From Bacteroidetes bacterium HGW-Bacteroidetes-5 (GTDB lineage Bacteria; Bacteroidota; Bacteroidia; Bacteroidales; UBA932), in the NCBI GenBank assembly GCA_002842515.1, contig PHDC01000001.1, positions 1,984,001 to 2,048,000 of the forward strand: DNA of 64,000 bases, written 5' to 3'. Numbering within the stretch: the first letter of the stretch is position 1; each line of letters starts with the position of its first letter. The translations under genes and the position numbers were made by a program. Positions 24,201 through 32,045 of the stretch are shown piece after piece. The notes under the pieces were generated by a model. It saw nothing but the letters and a program-made list of their open reading frames with translations. It did not search any database and was not told where the DNA came from.

Positions 24201-24397
24201 AAAAGCAGAATATAATTAAAGGTCTTACCGTAACTCTTCAGGGGACAAACCTCTGGTTGCTTACAAACTATAAAGGTATGGATCCGGAAACCAGTGTTGC
24301 TGGTTCGGGAGTTATTGGATCAAGCTCTGCAGGTATAGACTATGCAGGTGTTCCGGCAACAGCAGGAATGTCTGTGGGACTTAATTTGACATTCTAA
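21236..24397 (+). CDS. SusC/RagA-family TonB-linked outer membrane protein (system 2)
   Basis: Second SusC-type importer, 1053 residues. A signal peptide ends at LFAQ; then come the carboxypeptidase-like domain (KVTGKVIDKTNLPLMGVSV), the plug with GGTSLERDNQPLFVVDGIIYDN and DINPEDIENMSVLKGPAATA, ALYGSKAAPGVILITTKKGA, and a barrel ending in Phe (MSVGLNLTF). It is only moderately similar to SusC 1, so the two systems are likely to import different ligands. It starts after a 678-bp gap with a terminator, a hairpin repeat and A+T-rich sequence; SusD 2 follows after 21 bp. No sigma or FecR gene is adjacent, so regulation is unknown. Confidence 0.95.
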   Translation: MYVSHKLTVRCMRFMLSVFALVLLTGTLFAQNIKVTGKVIDKTNLPLMGVSVMVEGTRTGAATELDGSFSINAPANAVLVFSAIGMKTERVPINSRTTINLTMEEDALLLDELVVTALGIKRERKALGYAVQDIKSDEILKNKTSNVLNSLSGKIAGVNVTQSSGSAGAGAQIIIRGGTSLERDNQPLFVVDGIIYDNSTPIGGNSGFDGATRGATTNSNRIMDINPEDIENMSVLKGPAATALYGSKAAPGVILITTKKGAEGATRVTFSSKLSTSWVNRFPEQQDMYKRGMYNQVGIFSDYTTQSWGDKFSGSNKMYNNIEDFFQSGMVYDNSVNVSGGTKNGTFFLSASRFDQEGIIQETGFSKNTFRFNGDQKFGKFTVGANVAYSSAFTDKTLTTDGLWGGGGNGAMTALYGWARSEDITKYLKEDGTKYRMFEGLQPLSSDVENPYWIINKNKMYDENKRLTGSINASFNVTDWFDISYRAGIDTYNKFEYTFIAPGGAVRETYQGGRLSHATTNYEYISSNLMMNFKKKIADFDLNLLVGQSIEDTKVKNDGMHGYNFITPGFYSFGNINNVDKFSQTTLSQRRLMGVYGEFRASYKSIAYLTVTGRNDWTSTLPKEDWSYFYPSVGGSLVFSELLPKNDVLSFAKIRGSWARVGKDTSPYATSTVLWAPRTFLAGTGVGNNWTRGNPYLMPEITESLEAGLEARFFNGRLGFDFTYYQNESKNQITTPRLGQSTGYILLSVNVGRIVNKGMELSLNAIPVQNKNFTWDMTLNLAGNRGTVSGLLTGQDVLYVTDVQYGNAKAASFNNGVFFGISGSTWSRDESGKVIMDWNTGMPLSDNLTTKMVGDREATFTGGFNNSFQYKNFNLSFLLDIRVGGDIFNGTDYYMTMAGMSKRSMDRETLTISGVSKNPTTLALEPKTVTYKANETYTIAGVQNYGSDIIRKYWAQYHPLETANYITKTNWLRLRSVYLSYSLPQDIIKKQNIIKGLTVTLQGTNLWLLTNYKGMDPETSVAGSGVIGSSSAGIDYAGVPATAGMSVGLNLTF

Positions 24398-24418
24398 GGG
24401 TTAAATATTAATACGATT

Positions 24419-26233
24419 ATGATTATGAAGAATATATTTAAACTTGGTTTAATCTCATTGTTGGTATTAAGCTTAAGTTCTTGTGAAAAATGGCTTGACA
24501 TTAATGTCAACCCGAATTCACCTACCAACCTGGTTGCATCTGTAGATGCAAGACTACCCTGGATTCAGCACCACTATCAGTATGCTTACGGATCTGCAAG
24601 TATGCGTGCCGGAATAATTACCGGAGCACTTACTCTAAATTCTACTACTGTTGCAAACGGACTTCTGGCAGCCTGGAATCCGGCGCAGGCATCCTCTACA
24701 ACCCCTTATCAGGGATGGTTTGTAGGAGCCGGCAGTAACATCGGAGATATGATTGCTACTGCAGAAAAACAGGAGGCGTGGCACTATATAGGTGCTGCCT
24801 ATACCCTAAGGGCAATGGGCTTTATGCTTATGCTCGACTGGTATGGAGAGATGCCATATACCGAGGCTCTCGGCTCTACCTTAACACCTAAATATGACGA
24901 TGGTAAAACCATCTTCGAGGGTTGTATGGCAGAGCTTGACCTGGCATTGACATATTTCCAGAAGACACAGCCAACTACAGCCACTCCACTTTCAAAGGGA
25001 GACAGCTGGAATGGTGGTGATGTACAAAAGTGGATAAAGATGATCTATGGTTTGAAAGCCCGCTGGCTAAATAACCTATCAAAGAAATCTATTTACAGCC
25101 CTACCGAAATTCTTGCAGCAGTTGCCAATGGTCCTTCAAATAATGCACAAAGCTCTGTAATTCACCACGTGAACGATTTGTCTGATATGACAGGAGACGT
25201 TATTATCGGTGACCCTCTTAAGACATCTTATCTGTTCAATACAACAGCCTGGAGTGACGGTAACCGTTTCACCAAATTCTACACAGATCTTCTTGAGAAC
25301 ACATTTACGGGAGGAAGCGGCATTGAAGACCCAAGAGCAGCCAAGATTCTCCCTTACCGCCAGAGTCACTATGTATGGGACCCTGCAACTTCAAGTTTCA
25401 AGAAGGGTTTCATAAGGACTAAGGGAGTTGATGTCCATAAGAGCAACATCCGCCTGAGCGGAGGACCTCTTCTGATGGCATTTAATACAACCACCAAGAA
25501 GTATTTCATTAACTCTACAAACCCACTCCGTTTGGGAGATACAGCTTATGTAGGATTGAGATCACTTTGCGCAATGACAGGTGCAACCACAACCGAAAGC
25601 TTATGGAAAGCTACCGATGGTACTATTTTAAGTACAGGAACCTTCTATACAAGACCGGAATCTCCAACCTTTATAATGACATATCACGAGATGATGTTCA
25701 TTAAAGCAGAGGTGTTGTTCCGTCAGGGAGACCTTCCTAATGCACTGATAGCTTACAAAGCAGGTATCAGAGCACATATGGAGCTTATGAACAGCAAATT
25801 GGCACAGTATACAGGAAGTGAGAACCCTGCCAAGAGTCCAATGAGCACAACAGATATAGATAACTTCCTTGCAAGTGCAGCTGTTGCTCAAACAACATCT
25901 CAACTTACAATGGCCAAGATTATGCAGCAGAAGTATATTGCAATGTCTCTTACCCAGCAAAACTGGAACGATATGAGAAGATTCAACTACTCTGCAGGTA
26001 ATATCGGAAACTTTGGAGTTGTGTATCCGGACTTTGACAGGCCGTTTGAGTTTGGAACAACCGGAGCTACAAAGCTTCCGGGAACTTCAAAATCTCAGGA
26101 TAACTACTGGATGAGAAGGATGATGGGTATCACTCACGAGATGAACTACAACTCTGCAATGCTAAGGGCTTCAAACCCGAAAGCATTTGATGTGGATATT
26201 TGGTCAGTTCCTGTATGGTGGGACATGCAGTAA
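24419..26233 (+). CDS. SusD/RagB-family outer membrane lipoprotein (system 2)
   Basis: Lid lipoprotein of SusC 2. The 604-residue protein has lipobox LSSC followed by EKWLDINVNPNSPTNL, the typical SusD-like_2 opening. The region EAWHYIGAAYTLRAMGFMLM with DWYGEMPYTEAL and the late segment MFIKAEVLFRQGDLPNALIA carry the family's repeat helices, and TQQNWNDMRRFNY is a family hallmark. Two ATG codons (24419 and 24425) are possible and differ by two residues. A terminator follows, so SusC 2 and SusD 2 form a two-gene operon. Confidence 0.93.
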   Translation: MIMKNIFKLGLISLLVLSLSSCEKWLDINVNPNSPTNLVASVDARLPWIQHHYQYAYGSASMRAGIITGALTLNSTTVANGLLAAWNPAQASSTTPYQGWFVGAGSNIGDMIATAEKQEAWHYIGAAYTLRAMGFMLMLDWYGEMPYTEALGSTLTPKYDDGKTIFEGCMAELDLALTYFQKTQPTTATPLSKGDSWNGGDVQKWIKMIYGLKARWLNNLSKKSIYSPTEILAAVANGPSNNAQSSVIHHVNDLSDMTGDVIIGDPLKTSYLFNTTAWSDGNRFTKFYTDLLENTFTGGSGIEDPRAAKILPYRQSHYVWDPATSSFKKGFIRTKGVDVHKSNIRLSGGPLLMAFNTTTKKYFINSTNPLRLGDTAYVGLRSLCAMTGATTTESLWKATDGTILSTGTFYTRPESPTFIMTYHEMMFIKAEVLFRQGDLPNALIAYKAGIRAHMELMNSKLAQYTGSENPAKSPMSTTDIDNFLASAAVAQTTSQLTMAKIMQQKYIAMSLTQQNWNDMRRFNYSAGNIGNFGVVYPDFDRPFEFGTTGATKLPGTSKSQDNYWMRRMMGITHEMNYNSAMLRASNPKAFDVDIWSVPVWWDMQ

Positions 26234-26262
26234 TCTGATTTAAGTATATTATTTGGTTTGCT

Positions 26263-26298
26263 AAGAGGGTTACCCGCAAGGGTGGCCCTCTTTCTTTT
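26263..26298 (+). terminator. Terminator of SusCD operon 2
   Basis: AAGAGGGTTACCC and GGGTGGCCCTCTT form a 13-bp stem with two central mismatches and a GCAA tetraloop, followed by a T-rich run. It is 29 bp after the SusD 2 stop. Confidence 0.88.
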
Positions 26299-26313
26299 TA
26301 TCTTATATAATAT

Positions 26314-26321
26314 TATCTTTG
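26314..26321 (+). promoter_or_regulatory. -7 element for the M24 aminopeptidase gene
   Basis: TATCTTTG matches TAnnTTTG 28 bp upstream of the ATG, right after the terminator; no -33 box is clear. AGGAG precedes the ATG by 2 nt. Confidence 0.5.
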
Positions 26322-26349
26322 TTAGAATAATTATTTAATAAATAGGAGT

Positions 26350-27744
26350 ATGTTTTCAAAAGAGGTATATGTAAACAGAAGGGCTAATTTGGCTAAAAAG
26401 GTTAAAAGCGGTGTAATGCTCTTTATGGGCAATTCAGATATTGGTATGAACTACCCGGGCAATACTTACAGGTTTAGGCAGGACTCCTCCTTCCTCTATT
26501 TCTTTGGGCTTGATGAACCGGATTTGGCAGCAGTTATAGATGCAGATAGTGGCGAAGAGATCCTTTTCGGGAACGATGTAAGTATAGACGATATAATCTG
26601 GATGGGGCCTCAACCGGCTATGACAGAGAAGGCAGCTCAGGTTGGTGTAAAAAAGGTACTGCCCTATTCATCTCTTGAGGAGTATATTGCAAAGATAAAA
26701 TCATCTTCAAAAAAGGTGCACTATCTGCCTCCATATAGGGATAACATCAAAATAGCGATTAATAAGATGTTGGGGATAGATTTTCCCGCTATTAACGAGG
26801 GCGCTTCCCAAGATTTGATACGCGCGGTAGTCTCTTTAAGGGAGATTAAAGAGAGGTGTGAGATTGAGGAGATGGACAACGCTGCCAACATTGGCTATAT
26901 GATGCACTATACCGCAATGAAGATGGTTAGACCCGGAATTGTTGAACAGGAGCTAGTAGGAATTATGGAGGGAATCTCTATCTCAAACGGAACTATGCCA
27001 TCTTTTCCAATTATTCTCTCTCAAAATGGAGAGACACTGCATAATCACTCCCATCATCAGATTCTTACAGACGGCAGACTTCTGGTTATTGACGCAGGTG
27101 CAGAGACCAACTCTCACTACGCTTCGGACTTTACGCGAACCCTTCCAAGCGGAGGAAAATTCACACCCCGCCAGAGGGACATATACACAATTGTCTCTAC
27201 AGCTAATAACCTGGCGATTGATATGATTAGGCCGGGCATAACTTACAGAGAGGTTCACCTGGCTGCGGTACGAGTGCTGGCACAGGGGCTTATCAATATC
27301 GGCCTTATGAAAGGAGATGTGGACGAGGCTGTTGCAGCCGGGGCACACGCTCTCTTTATGCCACACGGTTTGGGGCATCAGATGGGTCTGGATGTTCACG
27401 ATATGGAGGACTTGGGTGAGAATTTTGTGGGTTACAGCGATAATTTTATAAGGGCTACTCAATTTGGCCTCAGGTCTCTAAGAATGGGTAAAGAGCTTAA
27501 ACCGGGTCACGTAATCACTGTAGAGCCGGGTTGCTACTTTATACCTGCATTAATAGAGAAGTGGAAGAGCGAAGGTACCAACAGCAACTTTATAAACTTC
27601 GATAAATTGGAAGGTTACTACAACTTTGGCGGAATACGCCTTGAAGATGATGCCCTTGTCACAGAAAAAGGGTGCCGCCTTTTGGGTTCTAAACGTCTGC
27701 CAATTACAGTAGAGGATGTAGAGCTGGAGATGTCGGGGAATTAA
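26350..27744 (+). CDS. Xaa-Pro aminopeptidase (M24B family)
   Basis: Cytosolic metallo-aminopeptidase releasing N-terminal residues before proline. The 464-residue protein has the aminopeptidase P N-terminal domain (YPGNTYRFRQDSSFLYFFGL) and the pita-bread catalytic domain. Dinuclear-metal ligands are visible: Asp in VIDAGAETNSHYASDFTRT, His in HGLGHQMGLDVHDM, Glu in ITVEPGCYF and Glu in GIRLEDDALV. No signal peptide is seen. Together with the serine hydrolase, Nudix and S9 genes that follow, and the SusCD systems before it, it fits a role in using proline-rich peptides, although M24 enzymes are also housekeeping proteins. Confidence 0.93.
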   Translation: MFSKEVYVNRRANLAKKVKSGVMLFMGNSDIGMNYPGNTYRFRQDSSFLYFFGLDEPDLAAVIDADSGEEILFGNDVSIDDIIWMGPQPAMTEKAAQVGVKKVLPYSSLEEYIAKIKSSSKKVHYLPPYRDNIKIAINKMLGIDFPAINEGASQDLIRAVVSLREIKERCEIEEMDNAANIGYMMHYTAMKMVRPGIVEQELVGIMEGISISNGTMPSFPIILSQNGETLHNHSHHQILTDGRLLVIDAGAETNSHYASDFTRTLPSGGKFTPRQRDIYTIVSTANNLAIDMIRPGITYREVHLAAVRVLAQGLINIGLMKGDVDEAVAAGAHALFMPHGLGHQMGLDVHDMEDLGENFVGYSDNFIRATQFGLRSLRMGKELKPGHVITVEPGCYFIPALIEKWKSEGTNSNFINFDKLEGYYNFGGIRLEDDALVTEKGCRLLGSKRLPITVEDVELEMSGN

Positions 27745-27791
27745 TGACTCGCTACTATCTATAAATAAACTCTTTAGAAACTATAAATTAA

Positions 27792-29213
27792 ATGAAAAAC
27801 CGCTCTCTCTCGGGCATTGCTGCCAGGTTCGCAGCTTTTGTCTTGCTCTCTCTGTTTGTGGCATCCTGCTCAAAAGAGGATATAATAATTGTTCCCGGGA
27901 AATCTGACTACAACAACCTCACCACCTTTATCTTTAAAAAGGCAGATAACCCTTCGCTTACAGAGGATTGTACCCCATATTTCTCTGCAGCAACAGTATA
28001 TATGACAGTTCCTGCAGGGACAAATCTTAGTTCGTTAAAGCCATCCTATACAATATCTCCGGGTGCCACAATCAAGATAAATGGTACGGCAGTCACCGGA
28101 GCACCACCTACATTGGACTTCATCGGTATAGTAAGAGTTGTGGTTACCTCTGAGTCGGGTATAAATCAGGAGTATCGGGTAGTAACTCAGGAGGGTAATT
28201 ACCGGTTGGACAAATTGGTTTATGCATTTATGGATAAATATTCAATTCCGGGGATATCCTTTGCACTATCTAAAAATGAGCAGATTGTCTATAAATCGGG
28301 GTTAGGATTTGCAATCAAAGAGGGAGATCTGCGCACAAAACCAAATCACCTTTTTCGCCTTGCAAGTGTCTCAAAGCAGTTTACTACACTGTGTATTATG
28401 AAACTGATGGAGCAGGGTAAACTCTCGGTAGAGAGTAAGGTATTCGGCCCCGGGGGGATTCTTGCTCAGGAGTTTCCCAATAATATTTCGGTAAAGGCAG
28501 CAAAGGTTACGGTACGGAATCTTCTTGAACACAACAGCGGCTGGACAAGTAACCCGGATCCAATGTTCACGACAAGTTTCAAAGGACAGACACTGGATGA
28601 GAGAATCAACTATATGTTAACCTCTGCCCAGAGTGAACCGGGATCTGCATATTCCTATTACAATATGGGATTTGGCGTTCTGGGAAAGATAATTGAAAAG
28701 CTCTCCGGCAAGAGTTATGAGCAGTATCTTAAAGAGGTGTTACTGCAGGCAGGAGTGACAAATGTGCACGTTGGGGGTGATCAGTCTCAGCGCAGGCCCG
28801 ATGAGGTTGTCTACTACTCACAGGATGGAACAAACGGGTATGGAAACGAGATGCAGGTCATTGCTGCAGCCGGAGGGGTAATTGCATCTACAGAGGAGAT
28901 GTTAAAGTTGCTCTTTCACGTAGATGGCAAGACAGGTATCCCGGATATAATCTCTCCCGCTACCCGTGCATTGATGCTAACCCAATCTGTTGTTTATGAC
29001 AGATATGCGCTTGGCTGGAGAATGAACCACTCATACTACCCAAACTCCTGGTATCACGGCGGAAACCTTGCAGGAACTGCTACAATGTGGGTTATGGGGC
29101 CAAATATAAATTGTGTGGTTCTGTGTAACTCCAGATCTTACAAAACAGGATTTGATGACGAAACCTACGCTTTGCTAAAAGAGCTAATAAACTTAGCCTC
29201 AACATCTCTGTAG
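27792..29213 (+). CDS. Serine hydrolase lipoprotein, beta-lactamase (class C) fold
   Basis: Exported penicillin-binding-protein-like hydrolase; substrates of such family members include D-amino-acid peptides and esters, so the true one cannot be named. The 473-residue lipoprotein (lipobox VASC, Cys26) has an N-terminal beta domain of about 100 residues (DUF5018-like, with a PSYTISPGATIKINGT stretch) and then the catalytic domain: SVSK (Ser192, Lys195), Tyr in YSYYNMGFG, and WYHGGNLAG as the third motif. All catalytic elements are present. It follows the aminopeptidase by 47 bp and is convergent with the Nudix gene. Confidence 0.9.
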   Translation: MKNRSLSGIAARFAAFVLLSLFVASCSKEDIIIVPGKSDYNNLTTFIFKKADNPSLTEDCTPYFSAATVYMTVPAGTNLSSLKPSYTISPGATIKINGTAVTGAPPTLDFIGIVRVVVTSESGINQEYRVVTQEGNYRLDKLVYAFMDKYSIPGISFALSKNEQIVYKSGLGFAIKEGDLRTKPNHLFRLASVSKQFTTLCIMKLMEQGKLSVESKVFGPGGILAQEFPNNISVKAAKVTVRNLLEHNSGWTSNPDPMFTTSFKGQTLDERINYMLTSAQSEPGSAYSYYNMGFGVLGKIIEKLSGKSYEQYLKEVLLQAGVTNVHVGGDQSQRRPDEVVYYSQDGTNGYGNEMQVIAAAGGVIASTEEMLKLLFHVDGKTGIPDIISPATRALMLTQSVVYDRYALGWRMNHSYYPNSWYHGGNLAGTATMWVMGPNINCVVLCNSRSYKTGFDDETYALLKELINLASTSL

Positions 29214-29250
29214 TCTCTGCCAGTGTGAGATACATCAAACACTGGCAAAG
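29214..29250. repeat. Stop-codon-linked short repeat, two inverted copies
   Basis: Directly after the serine hydrolase stop, TCTCTGCCAGTGTGAGATA begins; on the minus strand CTTTGCCAGTGTTTGATGTAT spans the stop codon of the Nudix gene. The two overlap and form a hairpin with arms GCCAGTGT and ACACTGGC. Two more copies lie at 50883-51006, again at gene ends. Confidence 0.7.
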
Positions 29251-29861
29251 CTCTGCCACAGCTCGGAGATAATCATAGCTGTTGCTCCCCATACGGTATG
29301 CTCCCCAATCACAAAACCGGGTGCTTCTACCCACTCATAAGAGCCTGCCTGAACTCTGCATTTCTTTGAGTAGGCTGGGTTGAATCTATTGAGGGGAACA
29401 GTGAGATACTCTGCAACCTCTCTTGGGTCTGGCTTGTAACAGATTGGTTCTGTGGAGATAGCAAGTACAGGATAGATGGTAAAGTTGCTGGGAGGTACAT
29501 AAAGTTTTGAGAGCTCTCCAATAATAGTGAAACTATCCCGTGTGATACCAAGCTCTTCGAATGCCTCCCTGCACGCTGTTGCAATAAGGTCGGGATCTTC
29601 ACTGTCCCGTTTACCTCCCGGGAAGGCAATTTGCCCCGAATGAACTCCGTCATAAGTGTTGCGACGGATGAGCAGCAACTCCCAATCCAGGAGTTGCTCC
29701 CTGCCTGCGAGTTTTGGCGGGGTAAGCAATACCAAAACAGCAGATTCCCTGGCCTGTGCCGGGGGAGCAAGCTCTTGAACAAGTGTAATAACTCTTGGCG
29801 ACGGGGCCATCTTCAAATGCGCCTCTTTGCCGGGAAGAGTGGGAGGGAGCTTAATATCCAT
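29235..29861 (-). CDS. Nudix hydrolase, CoA pyrophosphatase type
   Basis: Hydrolyses a pyrophosphate bond, probably in coenzyme A or CoA derivatives, giving phosphopantetheine compounds and 3',5'-ADP. The 208-residue protein shows the CoAse-type signature LLIRRNTYDGVHSGQIAFPG running into the Nudix box (GGKRDSEDPDLIATACREA followed by FEELGI), with the catalytic Arg-Glu-x-x-Glu-Glu. No signal peptide. It follows the S9 peptidase gene by 7 bp and shares its transcript; the link between the two is unclear. The stop codon lies within the short repeat described above. Confidence 0.9.
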   Translation of the reverse strand: MDIKLPPTLPGKEAHLKMAPSPRVITLVQELAPPAQARESAVLVLLTPPKLAGREQLLDWELLLIRRNTYDGVHSGQIAFPGGKRDSEDPDLIATACREAFEELGITRDSFTIIGELSKLYVPPSNFTIYPVLAISTEPICYKPDPREVAEYLTVPLNRFNPAYSKKCRVQAGSYEWVEAPGFVIGEHTVWGATAMIISELWQSFASV

Positions 29862-29868
29862 TCACTGT

Positions 29869-32001
29869 CTACTCTTTAATACCAATCCTATCCAGAATAA
29901 ATGCCCATTCAAATGCTGTCTCTTTAATTCTGTCATAACGACCGGTGGCTCCGCCGTGTCCGGAGTCCATATTGGTGTAGAGCAGAACAATATTGTCGTC
30001 GGTTTTGTTAGCTCTAAGCTTTGCCACCCATTTTGCAGGTTCGTGAAACCCTACCTGAGAGTCGTTTAGACCTCCTGTTGCGAGGATGTTTGGATAGTTT
30101 TTTGCCGAAACATTATCGTAAGGAGAGTATGAGAGAATAAATCTGTAGTACTCCTCAACATTGGGATTGCCCCACTCTTCGTACTCCTGTGTTGTGAGAG
30201 GAAGAGATGTGTCAAGCATTGTATTGATAACATCCACAAAAGGTACCTGTGCAACAATTGTATTAAACAGATCCGGCCTCATATTAACAACAGCACCCAT
30301 CAGAAGCCCACCTGCACTCCCTCCGGATGCCGCCAGCAGCGATGGAGAGGTGTATCTGTTTTGGATGAGCGTCTGTGCGCAGGCGATAAAATCTGTAAAG
30401 GTATTTTTCTTCTTAAGCAGTTTACCATCTTCATACCACTGCTCTCCCAAATCACTGCCTCCCCTAATTTGAGCAATTGCATAGATAAAGCCTCTGTCAA
30501 TGAGGCTATATGCAGATGCGCTAAAGTAAACATCGGAGCTTGAGCCGTAACTTCCATATGAGTAGAGCATAGCAGGGTTCTTACTGTTCTTTTTAAGCCC
30601 TTTTTTATAGACAATTGCCATTGGGACTTCAACTCCATCATCTGCCTTCGCCCAAAGACGCTCCACAACATAGTCGTCCGGATTGAAGCCGGATGGAATC
30701 TCCTGCTCTTTAAGCTTTGTGCTCTGGCCGTTCTCTAAATTGTATTCGTAAAGTGTTGATGGTCTGTTTAGAGAGGTATATGTATATCTTATGGTTTTGG
30801 CATCATACTCTGGGTTTCCTCCCAAAGCAACGGTGTAGACCGGCTCCGGAAATGAGATGCTGGATTTAGATTCTTGTGAGAGGTCAAACAGTTTAATCTC
30901 ATTTAGCCCGTTTACCCTAATCTCAACTGCAACATAGCTCTTTAAAACAACAAACTGTTCAATTCTCACTTTAGGGTCGTGGTCAAGGAAAATTTTCCAG
31001 TTTGACCTATCTTCGAAACCTGTAAGTGGAGCTGTATAGAGCATTCCGTTTATGTTTGTACTATCTTTATATTTGATAAAGAATTGCTCTTTATGGTGAG
31101 AAACCGAGTAGTCCACACCCTGAACCCTTGGCAGGAAAATATTAAATTTATCATTCGGACTATTTGCACTAAGGTAACGGAATTCAGATGTAGATTTGCT
31201 GGTGCTCACAATGAATATAAAGTCATTGGTCTTACTTTTATAGACATAAGTATCAAACCTTGCATCACTCTCCTCGTACAGAAGTTCGTCCGGGCTCCTG
31301 GAACCAATGGTGTGACGGTATACTCTATATGGTCTGAGGGTGTTGTCGATGACGGTGTAGAAGAGGGTTTTATTATCATTTGCCCAGGTGAATGAAGAGG
31401 CCTTCTCAAGAGTTACCGGAAGATCTTCTCCTGTCTTAAGGTTTCTAAATTTAATGGTTGATTCCATAAAAGAGCCGGTTTCGTTGAATGCATAGGCAGC
31501 CATCTGGTTATTGGTGCTCACTTCGTAACCGGAGAAACGAAAAGCGCGTTTACCCTCTGCCATAATATTTGCATCAAAAACAATCTCCTCAGGAGCATCC
31601 ACAGATCCCTCTCTTCTGCAATATATCCTATACTGTTTGCCGCTCTCTGTCCGGGTATAGTAGTAATAGCCGTTCTCCAGCACCGGATAGCTCTCATCGG
31701 TATCCTTTATCCTCCCCATTATCTCCCCGAATATTCTCTCTTGCAGCTCTTTTGTAGATTCCATAACACTATCTGTATATGCGTTCTCTGCATTGAGATA
31801 GTCAATTACCTTCGGGTTCTCCTTATCGCGTAACCAGTAGAAGTTATCTATGCGGGTGTTACCAAATTCATTGAAGGTTGTAGGTGTTATCTCGGCTACC
31901 GGAGGAGGTGGAAAGTCAGATTGGTTAGCTATTTTCATATCTGTTGTTTTACAGCCTGCCGCAAATATCACTGCAGCAATAAATGGCACTATTTTTTTCA
32001 T
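29869..32001 (-). CDS. S9 family prolyl oligopeptidase (oligopeptidase B-like) lipoprotein
   Basis: Serine peptidase that cuts short peptides, held in the envelope by a lipid anchor (lipobox FAAGC, Cys17). The 710-residue protein has an N-terminal seven-bladed propeller (about 60-450), which restricts access to small substrates, and a C-terminal alpha/beta hydrolase domain with the nucleophile in ASGGSAGGLLMG, the Asp region FHEPAKWVAKLRANKTD and the His in SGHGGATGR. PSLLAASGGS and DLFNTIVAQVPFVDV are typical of the PtrB branch, which cleaves after basic residues. It is 44 bp after the STN-domain gene and may belong to the same long transcript as the sigma/FecR genes. Confidence 0.92.
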   Translation of the reverse strand: MKKIVPFIAAVIFAAGCKTTDMKIANQSDFPPPPVAEITPTTFNEFGNTRIDNFYWLRDKENPKVIDYLNAENAYTDSVMESTKELQERIFGEIMGRIKDTDESYPVLENGYYYYTRTESGKQYRIYCRREGSVDAPEEIVFDANIMAEGKRAFRFSGYEVSTNNQMAAYAFNETGSFMESTIKFRNLKTGEDLPVTLEKASSFTWANDNKTLFYTVIDNTLRPYRVYRHTIGSRSPDELLYEESDARFDTYVYKSKTNDFIFIVSTSKSTSEFRYLSANSPNDKFNIFLPRVQGVDYSVSHHKEQFFIKYKDSTNINGMLYTAPLTGFEDRSNWKIFLDHDPKVRIEQFVVLKSYVAVEIRVNGLNEIKLFDLSQESKSSISFPEPVYTVALGGNPEYDAKTIRYTYTSLNRPSTLYEYNLENGQSTKLKEQEIPSGFNPDDYVVERLWAKADDGVEVPMAIVYKKGLKKNSKNPAMLYSYGSYGSSSDVYFSASAYSLIDRGFIYAIAQIRGGSDLGEQWYEDGKLLKKKNTFTDFIACAQTLIQNRYTSPSLLAASGGSAGGLLMGAVVNMRPDLFNTIVAQVPFVDVINTMLDTSLPLTTQEYEEWGNPNVEEYYRFILSYSPYDNVSAKNYPNILATGGLNDSQVGFHEPAKWVAKLRANKTDDNIVLLYTNMDSGHGGATGRYDRIKETAFEWAFILDRIGIKE

Positions 32002-32045
32002 AATATCTTATGATTTGGGTTAACAATTGGTTAGTAAATATATCT

